Assembly (NCBI GenBank): GCA_038207425.1
Contig: JBBQZU010000008.1
Span: 48,564-112,563, forward strand
Direction: 5' to 3'
From: JBBQZU01 sp038207425
Lineage (GTDB): Bacteria > Bacteroidota > Bacteroidia > Flavobacteriales_D > Cryomorphaceae
DNA: 64,000 bases
Position numbers and translations under genes: made by a program. Shown one piece after another: positions 28,245 through 37,706 of this stretch (its first letter is position 1; each line of letters begins with the position of its first letter). The notes beneath the pieces are model-generated. The model had not been told where the DNA came from, ran no database searches, and saw only the letters and a program-made list of their open reading frames with translations.

Positions 28245-28252
28245 TAGTTTTG
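28245..28252 (+). promoter_or_regulatory. -7 promoter box for the surE-lpxB unit
   Basis: TAGTTTTG matches TAnnTTTG and ends 8 bases before the surE ATG, so the leader is minimal. Confidence 0.5.
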
Positions 28253-28260
28253 TAGGCTGT

Positions 28261-29046
28261 ATGACCGCCAAGAAAGAACGCCCCTTAATATTGGTTACCA
28301 ACGACGACGGTATCACTGCCCGCGGAATCCGCACCTTGATTGATGTAGCGCGTGAGTTTGGCGATGTATGGGTGGTGGCGCCTGATAGTCCGCAGAGCGG
28401 AATGGGGCATGCAATTACTGTTAACAATATATTGAGGCTTACCGAAGTGCACAATGAGCCTGAAGATGTGCGTGAATTCGCCTGCTCGGGAACTCCTGTA
28501 GATTGTGTAAAACTTGCCGTATACCGAGTATTGAAGCGGCGTCCCGATTTGCTTTTGTCGGGTATCAATCACGGTGGTAATAACAGCATCAACGTAATAT
28601 ATTCCGGTACCATGTCGGCAGCGGTCGAAGGAGCAGTGGAAGGTATTCCTTCCATCGGGTTTTCATTGCTTGACCACAGTGGGGAAGCCGACTTCTCCGG
28701 TGCAAAGGAAATTGCCAGAACTATGATCAGAAATGTGCTTCAAAATGGAATGCCCATTGGCACTTGCCTTAATGTGAATATTCCGGCAATACCGAGAAGT
28801 AAAATTAAAGGCATCAAAATTTGCCGGCAGGCCAAGGCATGGTGGGAAGATGATTTTGACATGCGTACCGACCCTTCCGGCAAAAATTATTACTGGATTA
28901 CCGGAAGCCTGCACAATGAAGACCATGGCGAGGATACGGATATTTGGGCTCTGGACCACAATTATGTTTCGGTAGTGCCCGTTCAATACGATCTTACTGC
29001 TTACCACGCGATGGCAGTGCTCAATAGCTGGAATTATGAAGAATAA
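28261..29046 (+). CDS. surE: 5'/3'-nucleotidase SurE
   Basis: Metal-dependent nucleoside monophosphatase of 261 residues. The family signature is intact: LVTNDDGI near residue 11 with the two metal-binding Asp, SPQSGMGHAIT, and LLSGINHGGN with the Asn ligand. SurE is linked to stationary-phase survival. A much longer open frame upstream runs through ftcD sequence in the opposite direction and is not real; the ATG at 28261 follows a promoter box. It overlaps the next small membrane protein gene by 11 bases. Confidence 0.94.
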   Translation: MTAKKERPLILVTNDDGITARGIRTLIDVAREFGDVWVVAPDSPQSGMGHAITVNNILRLTEVHNEPEDVREFACSGTPVDCVKLAVYRVLKRRPDLLLSGINHGGNNSINVIYSGTMSAAVEGAVEGIPSIGFSLLDHSGEADFSGAKEIARTMIRNVLQNGMPIGTCLNVNIPAIPRSKIKGIKICRQAKAWWEDDFDMRTDPSGKNYYWITGSLHNEDHGEDTDIWALDHNYVSVVPVQYDLTAYHAMAVLNSWNYEE

Positions 29047-29344
29047 AAAGTACGATAAAATGTTGCTCGGAATCACTCTGGGTATGCTCTCGCCTGTGCT
29101 TGGTTTTGTGCTTTATGGCTTGTTTTGGGGGCATTATAATAACCGGACTTTTAGCTATTTCGTGAATGATATTTTCTTTGGCACGCCTGTATTTCAGTCG
29201 AGTATTGTATCGCTTAGCCTGCTTATCAACCTGCTTCCTTTCTTTTTATTTATCCGCAAAGAGCGCTACCATAGTGCGCGCGGAGTGCTTGCGGCTTTGT
29301 TTATTTACGTTCCGCTGGTCATTTACCTCCGTTTCTACTATTAA
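29036..29344 (+). CDS. small three-helix membrane protein between surE and lpxB
   Basis: A 102-residue protein with three predicted membrane helices (about 10-32, 57-73 and 82-101) and a basic N-terminus (KNKKYDK). It has no recognised domain. It starts inside the surE end and stops directly against the lpxB ATG with no spacer, so all three are translated from one message. The position suggests a link with lipid A synthesis or the envelope, which is inference only. Confidence 0.72.
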   Translation: MKNKKYDKMLLGITLGMLSPVLGFVLYGLFWGHYNNRTFSYFVNDIFFGTPVFQSSIVSLSLLINLLPFFLFIRKERYHSARGVLAALFIYVPLVIYLRFYY

Positions 29345-30463
29345 ATGAAGTACTACATCATTGTTGGTGAACCTTCAGGCGATCTGCACGCATCAGGCCT
29401 TGTTGCCGCACTCAAAGCCATAGATGATCAAGCAGAGTTTCGCGGCTGGGGGGGCGACCTTATGGCAAATGAAGGTGTTGAAATTGTAAAGCATTACCGC
29501 GATCTCGCATTTATGGGATTTACGGAAGTAGCTGCCAATCTGCGCACAATCATACGCAACCTAGGTTTTGCCAAAGATGATCTGCTGAAGTACAAACCCG
29601 ACGTGGTAATACTGGTAGACTATCCGGGCTTCAACTTGCGGATTGCCAAATTTGCCAAAGCCAAGGGCTTGAAGGTGTTCTACTATATTTCGCCGCAAAT
29701 ATGGGCATGGAAACAGAGCAGGGTGCACCAAATCAAGGCCAGCGTGGATGAGATGTTTGTTATTCTTCCTTTTGAGAAGGATTTTTATGTGCGCTTTGGC
29801 ATTGATGTGCATTTCGTTGGCCACCCGCTTCTTGATGCCGTTAAGCGCATTTCACCATCATTTGCCGACAGGGCTGCATTTTGCGAAAAGCATGAACTTG
29901 ACCAAAGGCCCGTCATTGCCATGCTTCCCGGAAGCCGAAAGCAGGAAATTTCAAAAATGCTTCCTTTGATGCTGGCTGCATCGCGGAGATTCACATCATA
30001 TCAGTTTGTAATTGCCGGCGCTCCATCGCAGGAGCTTTCAGCTTACCAGCAGGTTGCCGGCATTGCCGATGTGAAAGTAGTTTTCGGTGCCACTTACGAG
30101 TTGCTGCACAACAGCCATGCAGCTATGGTAACTTCGGGAACCGCCACGCTCGAAACCGCAATTTTCAATGTGCCGCAGGTGGTTTGCTATAAAGGTGGTA
30201 CGCTTTCATACCAAATTGCCCGGCTGCTTGTAAAAGTAAAATTTATTTCGCTTGTAAATCTAATTATGGACCGTGAAGTAGTGGTGGAACTTATTCAAAA
30301 ACAGCTTACCGAAGCGTCTCTTTCCGCCGAGCTTGACAGATTGTGTAATGACCAAGCATACCGCGATAGAATATTTGCGGACTACGATGCGCTTCGAATA
30401 ACACTGGGCGGCTCAGGAGCTGCTGAAAATACTGCCGACATCATGTTGAAAAAACTCCGTTAG
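29345..30463 (+). CDS. lpxB: lipid-A-disaccharide synthase
   Basis: GT-B-fold glycosyltransferase of 372 residues that joins UDP-2,3-diacylglucosamine and lipid X to make the lipid A disaccharide at the inner membrane. The start is characteristic (YYIIVGEPSGDLHASGL), with YISPQIWAWKQSR, VGHPLLD, LPGSRKQEI and SGTATLETA following in the expected order. Length is normal. No other lpx gene is in this window. Confidence 0.95.
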   Translation: MKYYIIVGEPSGDLHASGLVAALKAIDDQAEFRGWGGDLMANEGVEIVKHYRDLAFMGFTEVAANLRTIIRNLGFAKDDLLKYKPDVVILVDYPGFNLRIAKFAKAKGLKVFYYISPQIWAWKQSRVHQIKASVDEMFVILPFEKDFYVRFGIDVHFVGHPLLDAVKRISPSFADRAAFCEKHELDQRPVIAMLPGSRKQEISKMLPLMLAASRRFTSYQFVIAGAPSQELSAYQQVAGIADVKVVFGATYELLHNSHAAMVTSGTATLETAIFNVPQVVCYKGGTLSYQIARLLVKVKFISLVNLIMDREVVVELIQKQLTEASLSAELDRLCNDQAYRDRIFADYDALRITLGGSGAAENTADIMLKKLR

Positions 30464-30490
30464 GCAGGTTTTCAGGATTCATCTTCTATC

Positions 30491-30498
30491 TACTTTCG
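30491..30498 (+). promoter_or_regulatory. possible -7 box for the SpoIID-like gene
   Basis: TACTTTCG differs from TAnnTTTG by one base and ends 6 bases before the ATG at 30505. Confidence 0.35.
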
Positions 30499-30504
30499 GC
30501 TTCT

Positions 30505-31671
30505 ATGGTTCGACTTCTTTCAACGTGCTTGCTCTGTATTATGTATTCGGGGGTATCAGCAGGCGACTTAAATACGCTGGATATAGGCATTTTAGTAAAT
30601 CATAAACCTACGGCCATTCAAGTTATAGTAGAGTTTGGGGTTTATAATGTGGTAGCCGATGGCACTTCGGTAATAACCCTTCGCTCGCGTGAGCGGGTAT
30701 CCGTGTCACAAAAGGGAACTATGTTGGAAGTAAGCGTTCCAGGCAGGGTAGTGGGCCAGTACAAGAGCGTGAAGCTGAAAGCCCGTGAAAATGATGGAGT
30801 ATTCAGAATATACCTTCTCGCGCCTAAGAAAGATGAGCGCGTTTATGATGACGATTTGCATCTTTTACCGAACGGTAAAGGCATCAGGATGGTAAATAGG
30901 GTGGGCCTTGAAAAATACGTAGCCGGCGTAGTGGAAGCGGAGACGGGCAAAGAGAAAGAACTCGAATTCTACAAGGTACAGGCGGTGATATCGCGCACCT
31001 ATGCCCTTAGCAATTCCAGAAAACACCTATACGAAGGTTTTAATCTCAACGATCAGGTCGATTGCCAGGTATACCATGGAAAGTGCCGCTGGGTGCCTGA
31101 AATTATTGATGCAGTAGAAATGACACTTGGAAAGGTACTTGTGGATAGTGAAATGAAACTTATTACTGCTGCTTTTCACAGCAATAGCGGAGGCGAAACT
31201 GTTGCAAGCGACTGGGTATGGTCGTTTCCTCTTGCTTATCTTACTTCCCGAAAAGACGAGTTTTCACAGTTTGGAGCGCATTACGCATGGTCGGTTACCG
31301 TTGCCAAGGAAGGCTGGCTCAGTTATCTTGAAAAGAAATATGGATACAAAGCTTCAGATGCACTGCTGCTTCAATTGGCCACCAGCTATGAGCAAAACAG
31401 CAGACAGGCGTACTTTCTTGACCCAATATTTAAGATACCTCTAAAGGAAATTCGCAAGGACTGGAAGCTCAATTCAACTTACTTCGATATTATTAATGAA
31501 GGCGATTCGCTGCGCTTTTCCGGTCGCGGGTTTGGACATGGTACAGGTCTGAGTCAGGAAGGGGCTATGCGCATGGCCGAAATCGGGTTTACATACACTG
31601 ATATCCTGCATTTTTACTACAGCGATGTGCACATCATTGATCTGTCCGGCCTGAGTTTCTACAGGCAATAA
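30505..31671 (+). CDS. SpoIID/LytB-domain protein
   Basis: An exported protein of 388 residues with a signal peptide (about 1-20), an N-terminal beta-rich region, and a SpoIID domain (about 120-375). Recognisable blocks are VGLEKYVAGVVEAETG, YKVQAVISRTYALSN, TAAFHSNSGGET and GRGFGHGTGLSQEGAMRMA. SpoIID domains are lytic transglycosylases acting on denuded peptidoglycan in spore formers; in non-spore-formers such as this they probably work in wall turnover or cell separation. It has a promoter-like box just upstream and converges on rplS. Confidence 0.9.
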   Translation: MVRLLSTCLLCIMYSGVSAGDLNTLDIGILVNHKPTAIQVIVEFGVYNVVADGTSVITLRSRERVSVSQKGTMLEVSVPGRVVGQYKSVKLKARENDGVFRIYLLAPKKDERVYDDDLHLLPNGKGIRMVNRVGLEKYVAGVVEAETGKEKELEFYKVQAVISRTYALSNSRKHLYEGFNLNDQVDCQVYHGKCRWVPEIIDAVEMTLGKVLVDSEMKLITAAFHSNSGGETVASDWVWSFPLAYLTSRKDEFSQFGAHYAWSVTVAKEGWLSYLEKKYGYKASDALLLQLATSYEQNSRQAYFLDPIFKIPLKEIRKDWKLNSTYFDIINEGDSLRFSGRGFGHGTGLSQEGAMRMAEIGFTYTDILHFYYSDVHIIDLSGLSFYRQ

Positions 31672-31700
31672 CTTCGCCGAGCCTTACGTGAAACAAAAAA

Positions 31701-31721
31701 AGCCGGCACAAACGGCCGGCT
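31701..31721 (-). terminator. terminator after rplS, possibly bidirectional
   Basis: AGCCGGC and GCCGGCT form a 7-bp GC-rich stem around a 7-base loop. On the minus strand it is followed by a run of T (complement of 31694-31700). On the plus strand the tail is TTAAAA, a weaker stop for the SpoIID-like gene. Confidence 0.75.
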
Positions 31722-31747
31722 TAAAATAGTATTTGATAAGGTTATTC

Positions 31748-32110
31748 TTACGCTTTGTTCGAAGAATACCTGCGCTCTTTGATGCGCGAAGCTTTTCCAC
31801 GTAGATCGCGAAGGTAGAATATACGCGCTCTGCGCACTGAACCTTTCTTGTTCACCTCAATCTTGTCAATAAACGGAGATGACACAGGAATGATACGTTC
31901 TACGCCAACACCGCTTGATATCTTTCTTACGGTGAAAGTTTCAGTAGGGCCTGAACCACGGCGCTGAATTACAACACCTTGAAATTGCTGTATACGCTCT
32001 TTATTACCTTCCTTGATTTTATAATGCACGGTCACAGTGTCGCCTGCTCTAAATGCAGGATGCTGTGAAATCGGGGTGAGTTGCTCGCTTAATTGTCTTA
32101 AAATGTCCAT
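31748..32110 (-). CDS. rplS: 50S ribosomal protein L19
   Basis: Ribosomal protein of 120 residues with the typical L19 sequence: [26 protein letters not shown] (seen as the blocks FRAGDTV and [12 protein letters not shown]), [16 protein letters not shown] and [16 protein letters not shown]. It sits at the 30S-50S interface. It lies 77 bases after trmD on the same strand, the usual trmD-rplS order, but rpsP and rimM, frequent partners elsewhere, are absent here. Confidence 0.97.
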   Translation of the reverse strand: MDILRQLSEQLTPISQHPAFRAGDTVTVHYKIKEGNKERIQQFQGVVIQRRGSGPTETFTVRKISSGVGVERIIPVSSPFIDKIEVNKKGSVRRARIFYLRDLRGKASRIKERRYSSNKA

Positions 32111-32187
32111 GACGGTTCGTGTTTTAATCGCTCAAATTTCGGGCTGCAATATTACGAAACTATTTTTACAATTCCCCAAATTGTTGA

Positions 32188-32892
32188 CTATATTTCATCA
32201 TCCTGATTTTGAATGAATTTTGCCCAAAGGTCAGGGCGTCGCATTCGGGTATGTTCCATTGCTTTGTCCATTCTCCAATCTTCTACGGCTTTGTCATTGC
32301 CTGAAAGCAATACGTCAGGAACCTTGATGCCCTTAAATTCTGCAGGGCGGGTGTATACGGGCGGGGCAAGCAGATCGTCCTGAAATGAATCAGTAAGGGC
32401 CGATGTTTCATCGTTGAGCACACCCGGCAATAGTCTTATCACCGAATCGGCCAGTACGGCGGCAGCCAGTTCACCACCGCTGAGTACGTAGTCGCCAATA
32501 GATATTTCGCGGGTTATGTAGAGGTCGCGTATCCTTTGATCCACACCTTTGTAATGTCCGCAAAGTATCATCAGATTTTTGCAGGTGCTGAGCGTGTTCG
32601 CAATCCGCTGGTTGAAGGTTTCGCCATCAGGACTCATATAAATCACTTCATCATAGCGGCGCTCAGCCATCAAATGGTCTATGCACGCAGCGATAGGCTC
32701 GCAGAGCATTACCATTCCTGCTCCACCACCATAGGCGTAGTCGTCAATGGTTTTGTGTTTGTTGGTGCTAAAATGTCTGAGGTCGTGCACATGCAACTCT
32801 ACAATTCCTTTTGTTTGCGACCGCTTCACAATGCTGTCGTTCAATGGACTATGTAGCAAACTAGGCAATCCTGTGAGGATATCGATACGCAT
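32188..32892 (-). CDS. trmD: tRNA (guanine37-N1)-methyltransferase
   Basis: SPOUT-class enzyme of 234 residues that methylates G37 next to the anticodon and prevents frameshifting. It begins [16 protein letters not shown] and contains [23 protein letters not shown] and the trefoil-knot SAM site [14 protein letters not shown]. The C-terminal tRNA-binding domain is complete ([16 protein letters not shown]). Followed by rplS. Confidence 0.97.
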   Translation of the reverse strand: MRIDILTGLPSLLHSPLNDSIVKRSQTKGIVELHVHDLRHFSTNKHKTIDDYAYGGGAGMVMLCEPIAACIDHLMAERRYDEVIYMSPDGETFNQRIANTLSTCKNLMILCGHYKGVDQRIRDLYITREISIGDYVLSGGELAAAVLADSVIRLLPGVLNDETSALTDSFQDDLLAPPVYTRPAEFKGIKVPDVLLSGNDKAVEDWRMDKAMEHTRMRRPDLWAKFIQNQDDEI

Positions 32893-32965
32893 ATTGCTGA
32901 TTGAATTTTGTGAATGATTGTTGTGGTAAAATTTACATTTTCATGCGATCACAACATTTAGGTAC

Positions 32966-32973
32966 TATATTTG
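32966..32973 (+). promoter_or_regulatory. -7 promoter box for the TPR-like gene
   Basis: TATATTTG matches TAnnTTTG, 30 bases before the ATG at 33004. Confidence 0.5.
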
Positions 32974-33003
32974 AAGGCACAAAGGTAACTCAAACCTAGA
33001 AAG

Positions 33004-33741
33004 ATGAATTTGACTAAACGAATCAGCATCCTTATTGCGCTTATCATTACCGGTCTGCACGCCCATGCCCAGAAGGACGAAGTTTTTGAAGACCTTCGAA
33101 ATCTATACATGGACGAGAAGTATGAAAAATTGATTACCAAAGGTGAGAAGTACCTCGCCAATGATGATACACGCAAGGATCCTACGCCCTACCTATACTT
33201 ATCTAAAGCTTACTATGAAATTAGCCGTTTGGAAGAATACGCCAAGGATTATCCACCTGAGAAGGCATTTACGAATGCGCTGAAGTGGGCCTCGAAGTAC
33301 CGCAAGAAAGACCCTGATGGTACTTTATTCAGAGAGAATGAACTTTACTTTGACGAGCTTAAAAAGGCTGCGATGGGTGAAGCCGCCGGCCTTATGTCTG
33401 ACCAAAAATTTTCTAGGGCAAAGAGATATTACGATGCTATCGCCAAGTTTGATCCTGAAGATATCGGCGCCCGATTTATGCTGGGCTACTGCCAGTTGCA
33501 AATGAAAGCAGCAATGGAAGCCAGCATTGCACTGAAAGAAGCCGGTCGCCTTATGTACACCGCTGATTTGGAGCGAATGAGCGCAGGTGACAAGAAAATT
33601 TTCCGCGAAGGTGTAGTGCGCTACAGTGATTATCTCCTTGAGAATGGTATGCGCGACTCAGCCCGTGCCACGCTTCGCAAGGCCGAGCCTGTGCTTGCGG
33701 GCGATAGTGAGTTTGACATGCTGATGCGCCGCGCCAAGTAA
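33004..33741 (+). CDS. secreted TPR-like helical protein
   Basis: A 245-residue exported protein: signal peptide at about 1-21 (ISILIALIITGLHAHAQ), then paired amphipathic helices of tetratricopeptide type (for example TPYLYLSKAYYEISRLEEYA and ALKWASKYRKKDPDG, then the DPEDIGARFMLGYCQL block). No enzyme motif. It is followed by a second secreted protein with WG repeats after 33 bases, so the pair probably works together in the periplasm or at the surface. Exact function unknown. Confidence 0.7.
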   Translation: MNLTKRISILIALIITGLHAHAQKDEVFEDLRNLYMDEKYEKLITKGEKYLANDDTRKDPTPYLYLSKAYYEISRLEEYAKDYPPEKAFTNALKWASKYRKKDPDGTLFRENELYFDELKKAAMGEAAGLMSDQKFSRAKRYYDAIAKFDPEDIGARFMLGYCQLQMKAAMEASIALKEAGRLMYTADLERMSAGDKKIFREGVVRYSDYLLENGMRDSARATLRKAEPVLAGDSEFDMLMRRAK

Positions 33742-33774
33742 TCCCTGCACATCGAGTAATCCGCAATTGATTTT

Positions 33775-35922
33775 ATGAAATTTGCCTTGAGAATCTTTGC
33801 ATGTATGTGCATGGCGCTGAGCTTTTCGGCAAATGCCGATGCGCAGATCAAAGGAGCTTTAGCCAAATCATTTGATGAGTTAGAGAAGTACAATTACTTT
33901 GCAGCCAAGGATGGATTCTACAAAGCCCTTAAAAAGGAAAAAGTACCTGCATCCTACGGCCTTAGCATTATCTACAGTCGGTTCGACAATCCGTTTACTA
34001 ATCTTGACTCGGCCCTGAAGTTTATTACTATTTCGCGAAAGCAATACCCGGCACTAGATGCAAAGCTTAAAACGAAATATGCACTCAGTTCCATTGACAG
34101 TGTGAACATTTACCGGCAGGTGCGCAAAGTAGATTCCCTAGCATACAACGAAACTTATGCTGCTGCCGATACTTCAATGTGGTCAGCGTATTTGAAATGG
34201 CATTACACATCCTATTTTCTCGAGCGGGCCGCTACGCAGCGCGATTCGCTCGCATACAGTATTGCTCAGGAAGCAAACACCGCCATGGCGTACAGCTATT
34301 TTCTGAACAGCTATCCTGCTGCAAATCAACATGCAGAGGCGAAAAGACTTTTCGAAAAGTGTACCTACGAAGAGTGGACCGTTTCAAAACATGTTGATGA
34401 ATACCGCAGCTACATCAAAAACTATCCGAATAGTGTACACCGGGATGAAGCGGAATTTGAAGTATTTAAAAAGTACACCCGTTCAGGCACACCTGAAGTA
34501 TACTTACTTTTTATTGAAGAGAATCACGGCAATAAGTACCTCGATGAAGCATGGCGCAATATATACGCATCTGAAATTGGCGATACGTCGCCTCGGGCCA
34601 TAGCAGCTTTCACCCTCAAGTATCCTGATTATCCGTTTATGGAAGAATTACTTCAGGATTTTAACCTTTCAGCAACAAGTTTTTATCCTGCACGAAAAGG
34701 CGCGAAGTGGGGGTACATTGATGAAAATGGAGTGATGCGTATTGAACCTGTTTATGATTGGTGTGAGCCATTCGCAGAGAATTTTGCATCGGTAGGCAAG
34801 GACGATAAAGCCAATTTTGTGGGCAAGGATGGGCGCGAATTGAGCACTGATGACTTTGACGAAGTATACTCCTTCAAAAACGGCTATGCTGTTGTAGAGA
34901 CTGATGGAAAAGTAGGGCTTGTGAACCGCCTAGGAAATTGGCTTCTGGCGCCGGAGTATGAAGAATGTGGCGAGTTTTCGGAGGGCTTTGTATATGCTTC
35001 CCAAGGAGGGAAATTTGGCTATTTTAATTCAAAAGGCAAAGCGGTCATTCCGTTCGATTTCGATCAAGCAAATGATTTTAAATTCGGCAGAGCCATTGTG
35101 CAGCAAAATGGTGTTCATGGAGCCATTGATTCCCTTGGCAATGTGGTTATTCAATTTGCCTATAACTGGATAGAGCCATTTAACGAAAGTGAAAGCAGCC
35201 GCGTGCGATTGGGAAAGTTGTTCGGACTTATGAACCATAGCGGAAGGCTTATTACCCCGGTGCAGTACGACGCACTGGGTGAGTATTCGGGCGGTTATTA
35301 CCTTGCCGCAAAGGGCGGTAAGTATGGATTCATTACTGCCCAGGGCGATACTGCTGTTCCATTTACTTTCGACCTGGATCCGGCGGCTCTATTGCAATCA
35401 AAATTTATAAACGGCTATGCCAAAGTATATCAGAAGGATAAAAACATAGTGAAAGTGGGGCTCATTGATACATTGGGAAAAAAAGTGATTCCTGCTATGT
35501 TCGATGATCTTACTTATTCTAACAGCGATCTGATACCTGTTCGCAAAAAGAACCAATGGGGCTATGCCGACAAAGCGTTAAAGTTGGTAATACCTTATAA
35601 GTATGACGCGGCAGGACCATTTGCTGACAGCCTGGCAATGGTGTCAATAAAGGGTAAGTTCGGCCTTATTGATAAACAAGGTAAACCAGCACTCAATCTG
35701 GTTTATTCATACCTTCAGTTGATAGACTCATTATGTCTTGTAGCTGACACAGCTTACGGTGTCATCAACAGACAAGCAGAAGTCAGGGTTCCGATGCGCT
35801 ACAAATCGGTAGAGAACATTGATGGCAAAACCTTGTTATTCAAGGGCGCTGATGGCAGTATGCACTACTACTCTATTGCCAAACAGCGCTTTATATGGCG
35901 CGAAGAAATAGCCGAACTTTAA
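33775..35922 (+). CDS. secreted WG-repeat protein
   Basis: A 715-residue exported protein: signal peptide (about 1-23), a helical N-terminal half (about 25-300) and a C-terminal half built of WG repeats, for example AKWGYIDENG, KVGLVNRLG, KFGYFNSKG, GLFGLMNHSG-like (LFGLMNHSG), KYGFITAQG, NQWGYADKA and KFGLIDKQG. WG repeats form beta-rich domains found in many Bacteroidota surface or periplasmic proteins without a defined function. Its neighbour upstream is a TPR-like secreted protein, probably co-transcribed. Confidence 0.82.
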   Translation: MKFALRIFACMCMALSFSANADAQIKGALAKSFDELEKYNYFAAKDGFYKALKKEKVPASYGLSIIYSRFDNPFTNLDSALKFITISRKQYPALDAKLKTKYALSSIDSVNIYRQVRKVDSLAYNETYAAADTSMWSAYLKWHYTSYFLERAATQRDSLAYSIAQEANTAMAYSYFLNSYPAANQHAEAKRLFEKCTYEEWTVSKHVDEYRSYIKNYPNSVHRDEAEFEVFKKYTRSGTPEVYLLFIEENHGNKYLDEAWRNIYASEIGDTSPRAIAAFTLKYPDYPFMEELLQDFNLSATSFYPARKGAKWGYIDENGVMRIEPVYDWCEPFAENFASVGKDDKANFVGKDGRELSTDDFDEVYSFKNGYAVVETDGKVGLVNRLGNWLLAPEYEECGEFSEGFVYASQGGKFGYFNSKGKAVIPFDFDQANDFKFGRAIVQQNGVHGAIDSLGNVVIQFAYNWIEPFNESESSRVRLGKLFGLMNHSGRLITPVQYDALGEYSGGYYLAAKGGKYGFITAQGDTAVPFTFDLDPAALLQSKFINGYAKVYQKDKNIVKVGLIDTLGKKVIPAMFDDLTYSNSDLIPVRKKNQWGYADKALKLVIPYKYDAAGPFADSLAMVSIKGKFGLIDKQGKPALNLVYSYLQLIDSLCLVADTAYGVINRQAEVRVPMRYKSVENIDGKTLLFKGADGSMHYYSIAKQRFIWREEIAEL

Positions 35923-35931
35923 AAAAGATAG

Positions 35932-35939
35932 TATCTTTG
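35932..35939 (+). promoter_or_regulatory. -7 promoter box for the PLP decarboxylase gene
   Basis: TATCTTTG matches TAnnTTTG, 38 bases before the ATG. The leader contains a GC-rich segment (GGCCTCCGGGGCC) that can form a small hairpin. Confidence 0.5.
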
Positions 35940-35977
35940 CGCTCCTGAAATGAAGTGGCCTCCGGGGCCCGTTTATT

Positions 35978-37411
35978 ATGGCATACACCCAATCGCAGCA
36001 AGCAATCCTTCAAGAAGTCTTCGAACTTATAAATAGTTGGATCAAAGAGAGTGAGAAGAGCGATATACCATTATTGGAATACCGCGATCCTGAATCACTT
36101 ATCAGGGAGCTCGACCTGAAAATCAGTGCAAAAGGCAGTGGCGATGCTGCCTTGCTTGAAGAAGTACACAAGTATTTAAAGTATTCAGTAAAAACAGCAC
36201 ACCCCGCCTACCTGAATCAATTGTTTGGAGGGTTTAACTTTCCCGGATTTATAGGCGAAGTAATCACATCGCTTACCAATACATCCATGTATACCTATGA
36301 GGTGGCACCTGTGGCTACCCTTATGGAAATGGCATTGATCGATAAAATGGTGAGTTACACAGGGTGGGGCAGTGGCACAGGTTCTCTGCTTACCGGTGGC
36401 AGTAATACCAATATGGTGGCCATGCTGCTGGCGCGAAATAGTATTTTTAAAGGCGCCAAGTACACCGGATTATCGGGGCTACCGAAACTGGCTATTTTGG
36501 TTTCTGAAAGGAGTCACTTCTCCATGTTGAAAGGTGCAAATACCATAGGTATTGGGCAAGATGGGGTGATAAAAGTGAAAATTGATGAAAATGGCCGAAT
36601 GCGCGGCCCACAGATAGAAGAAGCTATTGCGCAGACGCGCAGCAAAGGCATGGTTCCATTTATGATTTGCTCTACCCTTGGTACCACTGAAACGGGTTCG
36701 TTCGATGCAATTGATGAAATTTCACCTATTGCAAAAAAGCACAAGCTGTGGCATCATGTTGACGGCTCTTGGGGTGGCAGCATCATACTCAGCAAGAAAT
36801 ATCAAAGCATGTTCAGCGGGCTTGAAGAAGCAGACTCCTACTCTTGGAATCCGCATAAGCTCATGAACATACCACTGATTTGTTCTGCCCTGCTGGTAAG
36901 GGATACCAATGTGATGCGTGAAGAGATTCAAAGTTACGATGCCGATTATATATACCATGACACTGAAGATGGCGCGTATGACCTTGGGCCTGCATCGCTC
37001 CAATGCGGTAGAAGGGTAGATTCTTTAAAGTTATGGCTGGCCTGGAAATACTACGGCGATGATGGCTATGCAAAGCGTATCGAAAAACTTTTTGATTTAG
37101 CTTCTTTTGCCACTTTGAGAGTGGAAAACAGCAAACACCTGGAGCTTTTGTTTCCTACGCAAACGCTGAATGTGAATTTCCGATACAAGGTTCCTGCTGG
37201 AATTGATGTGGACGCATTCAACGAGAAAGTACGATACCGGCTCATTCATGAAGGCAAGGCTATGGTAAATTTTTGTAAGCTTGATAATGGACTGTCAATA
37301 AGGCTTATTCTGCTAAACCCAGACCTGGAAGAAACGGATTTGGCTCGTTTCTTCGATCAGTTTGAGCATGCTGCAACTTCGTTGTTGCGCGAGATGGCGG
37401 TGGCCCGATAA
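35978..37411 (+). CDS. group II PLP-dependent amino acid decarboxylase
   Basis: Pyridoxal-phosphate enzyme of 477 residues in the glutamate/aromatic/cysteine-sulfinate decarboxylase group. Visible are the PLP-stacking His180 (SERSHFS), the Asp262 pairing with the ring nitrogen in HHVDGSWGG, and Lys294 for the Schiff base in SWNPHKLMNIP. An N-terminal segment with HPAYLNQLFGG is typical of this group. The substrate (glutamate, aspartate, sulfinoalanine or an aromatic amino acid) cannot be fixed by reading. It has its own promoter and is followed by the small RNA array. Confidence 0.88.
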   Translation: MAYTQSQQAILQEVFELINSWIKESEKSDIPLLEYRDPESLIRELDLKISAKGSGDAALLEEVHKYLKYSVKTAHPAYLNQLFGGFNFPGFIGEVITSLTNTSMYTYEVAPVATLMEMALIDKMVSYTGWGSGTGSLLTGGSNTNMVAMLLARNSIFKGAKYTGLSGLPKLAILVSERSHFSMLKGANTIGIGQDGVIKVKIDENGRMRGPQIEEAIAQTRSKGMVPFMICSTLGTTETGSFDAIDEISPIAKKHKLWHHVDGSWGGSIILSKKYQSMFSGLEEADSYSWNPHKLMNIPLICSALLVRDTNVMREEIQSYDADYIYHDTEDGAYDLGPASLQCGRRVDSLKLWLAWKYYGDDGYAKRIEKLFDLASFATLRVENSKHLELLFPTQTLNVNFRYKVPAGIDVDAFNEKVRYRLIHEGKAMVNFCKLDNGLSIRLILLNPDLEETDLARFFDQFEHAATSLLREMAVAR

Positions 37412-37498
37412 GAAGGTGTGAACATCTGCTAAACCTGATTTTATTTTTTTAACCATGCCATTTCTGTTTTGGCATGCTTGTTGATATTATTCTTTTAT

Positions 37499-37590
37499 AA
37501 GCATCTTATACATCAGAGCTGGTTACTCTGAATTGGTTAAAATGATTGGTTAATTGAACGAAGACCTGCCTAAAGAGGCAGGTCTTTATC
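37499..37590 (+). ncRNA. candidate small RNA, copy 1 of 3
   Basis: First of three near-identical elements in the gene-free stretch 37412-38156. The shared core is about 55 bases: GCATCTTAT, a CAGAG/CTCTG hairpin with loop CTGGTTA, and two ATTGGTTAA units spaced by AATG. Six bases later comes an 11-bp hairpin (37561-37586) with loop AAAG and a short T tail. The hairpin differs from those of copies 2 and 3 at two stem positions, with matching changes on both sides, so pairing is conserved. The core has no useful reading frame. Family unknown to me; a known Bacteroidota RNA family cannot be excluded. Confidence 0.65.
37561..37587 (+). terminator. terminator-like hairpin of copy 1
   Basis: AAGACCTGCCT pairs perfectly with AGGCAGGTCTT around AAAG, followed by a short T tail. 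Confidence 0.7.
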
Positions 37591-37706
37591 ATTATGCCTT
37601 ACCGCTTTTCTGATTATTTGTACCATTTATCATAATATGAGCACCTTTAATCAAAAAGTATCACAACAGCGAAACACAATGTCCATTATTACCGTTTATA
37701 TATCAG

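Noticed and set aside
27835..28260. Long N-terminal extension of surE
   Set aside because: It is antisense to ftcD, and a promoter box lies just before the ATG at 28261, where SurE proteins begin.
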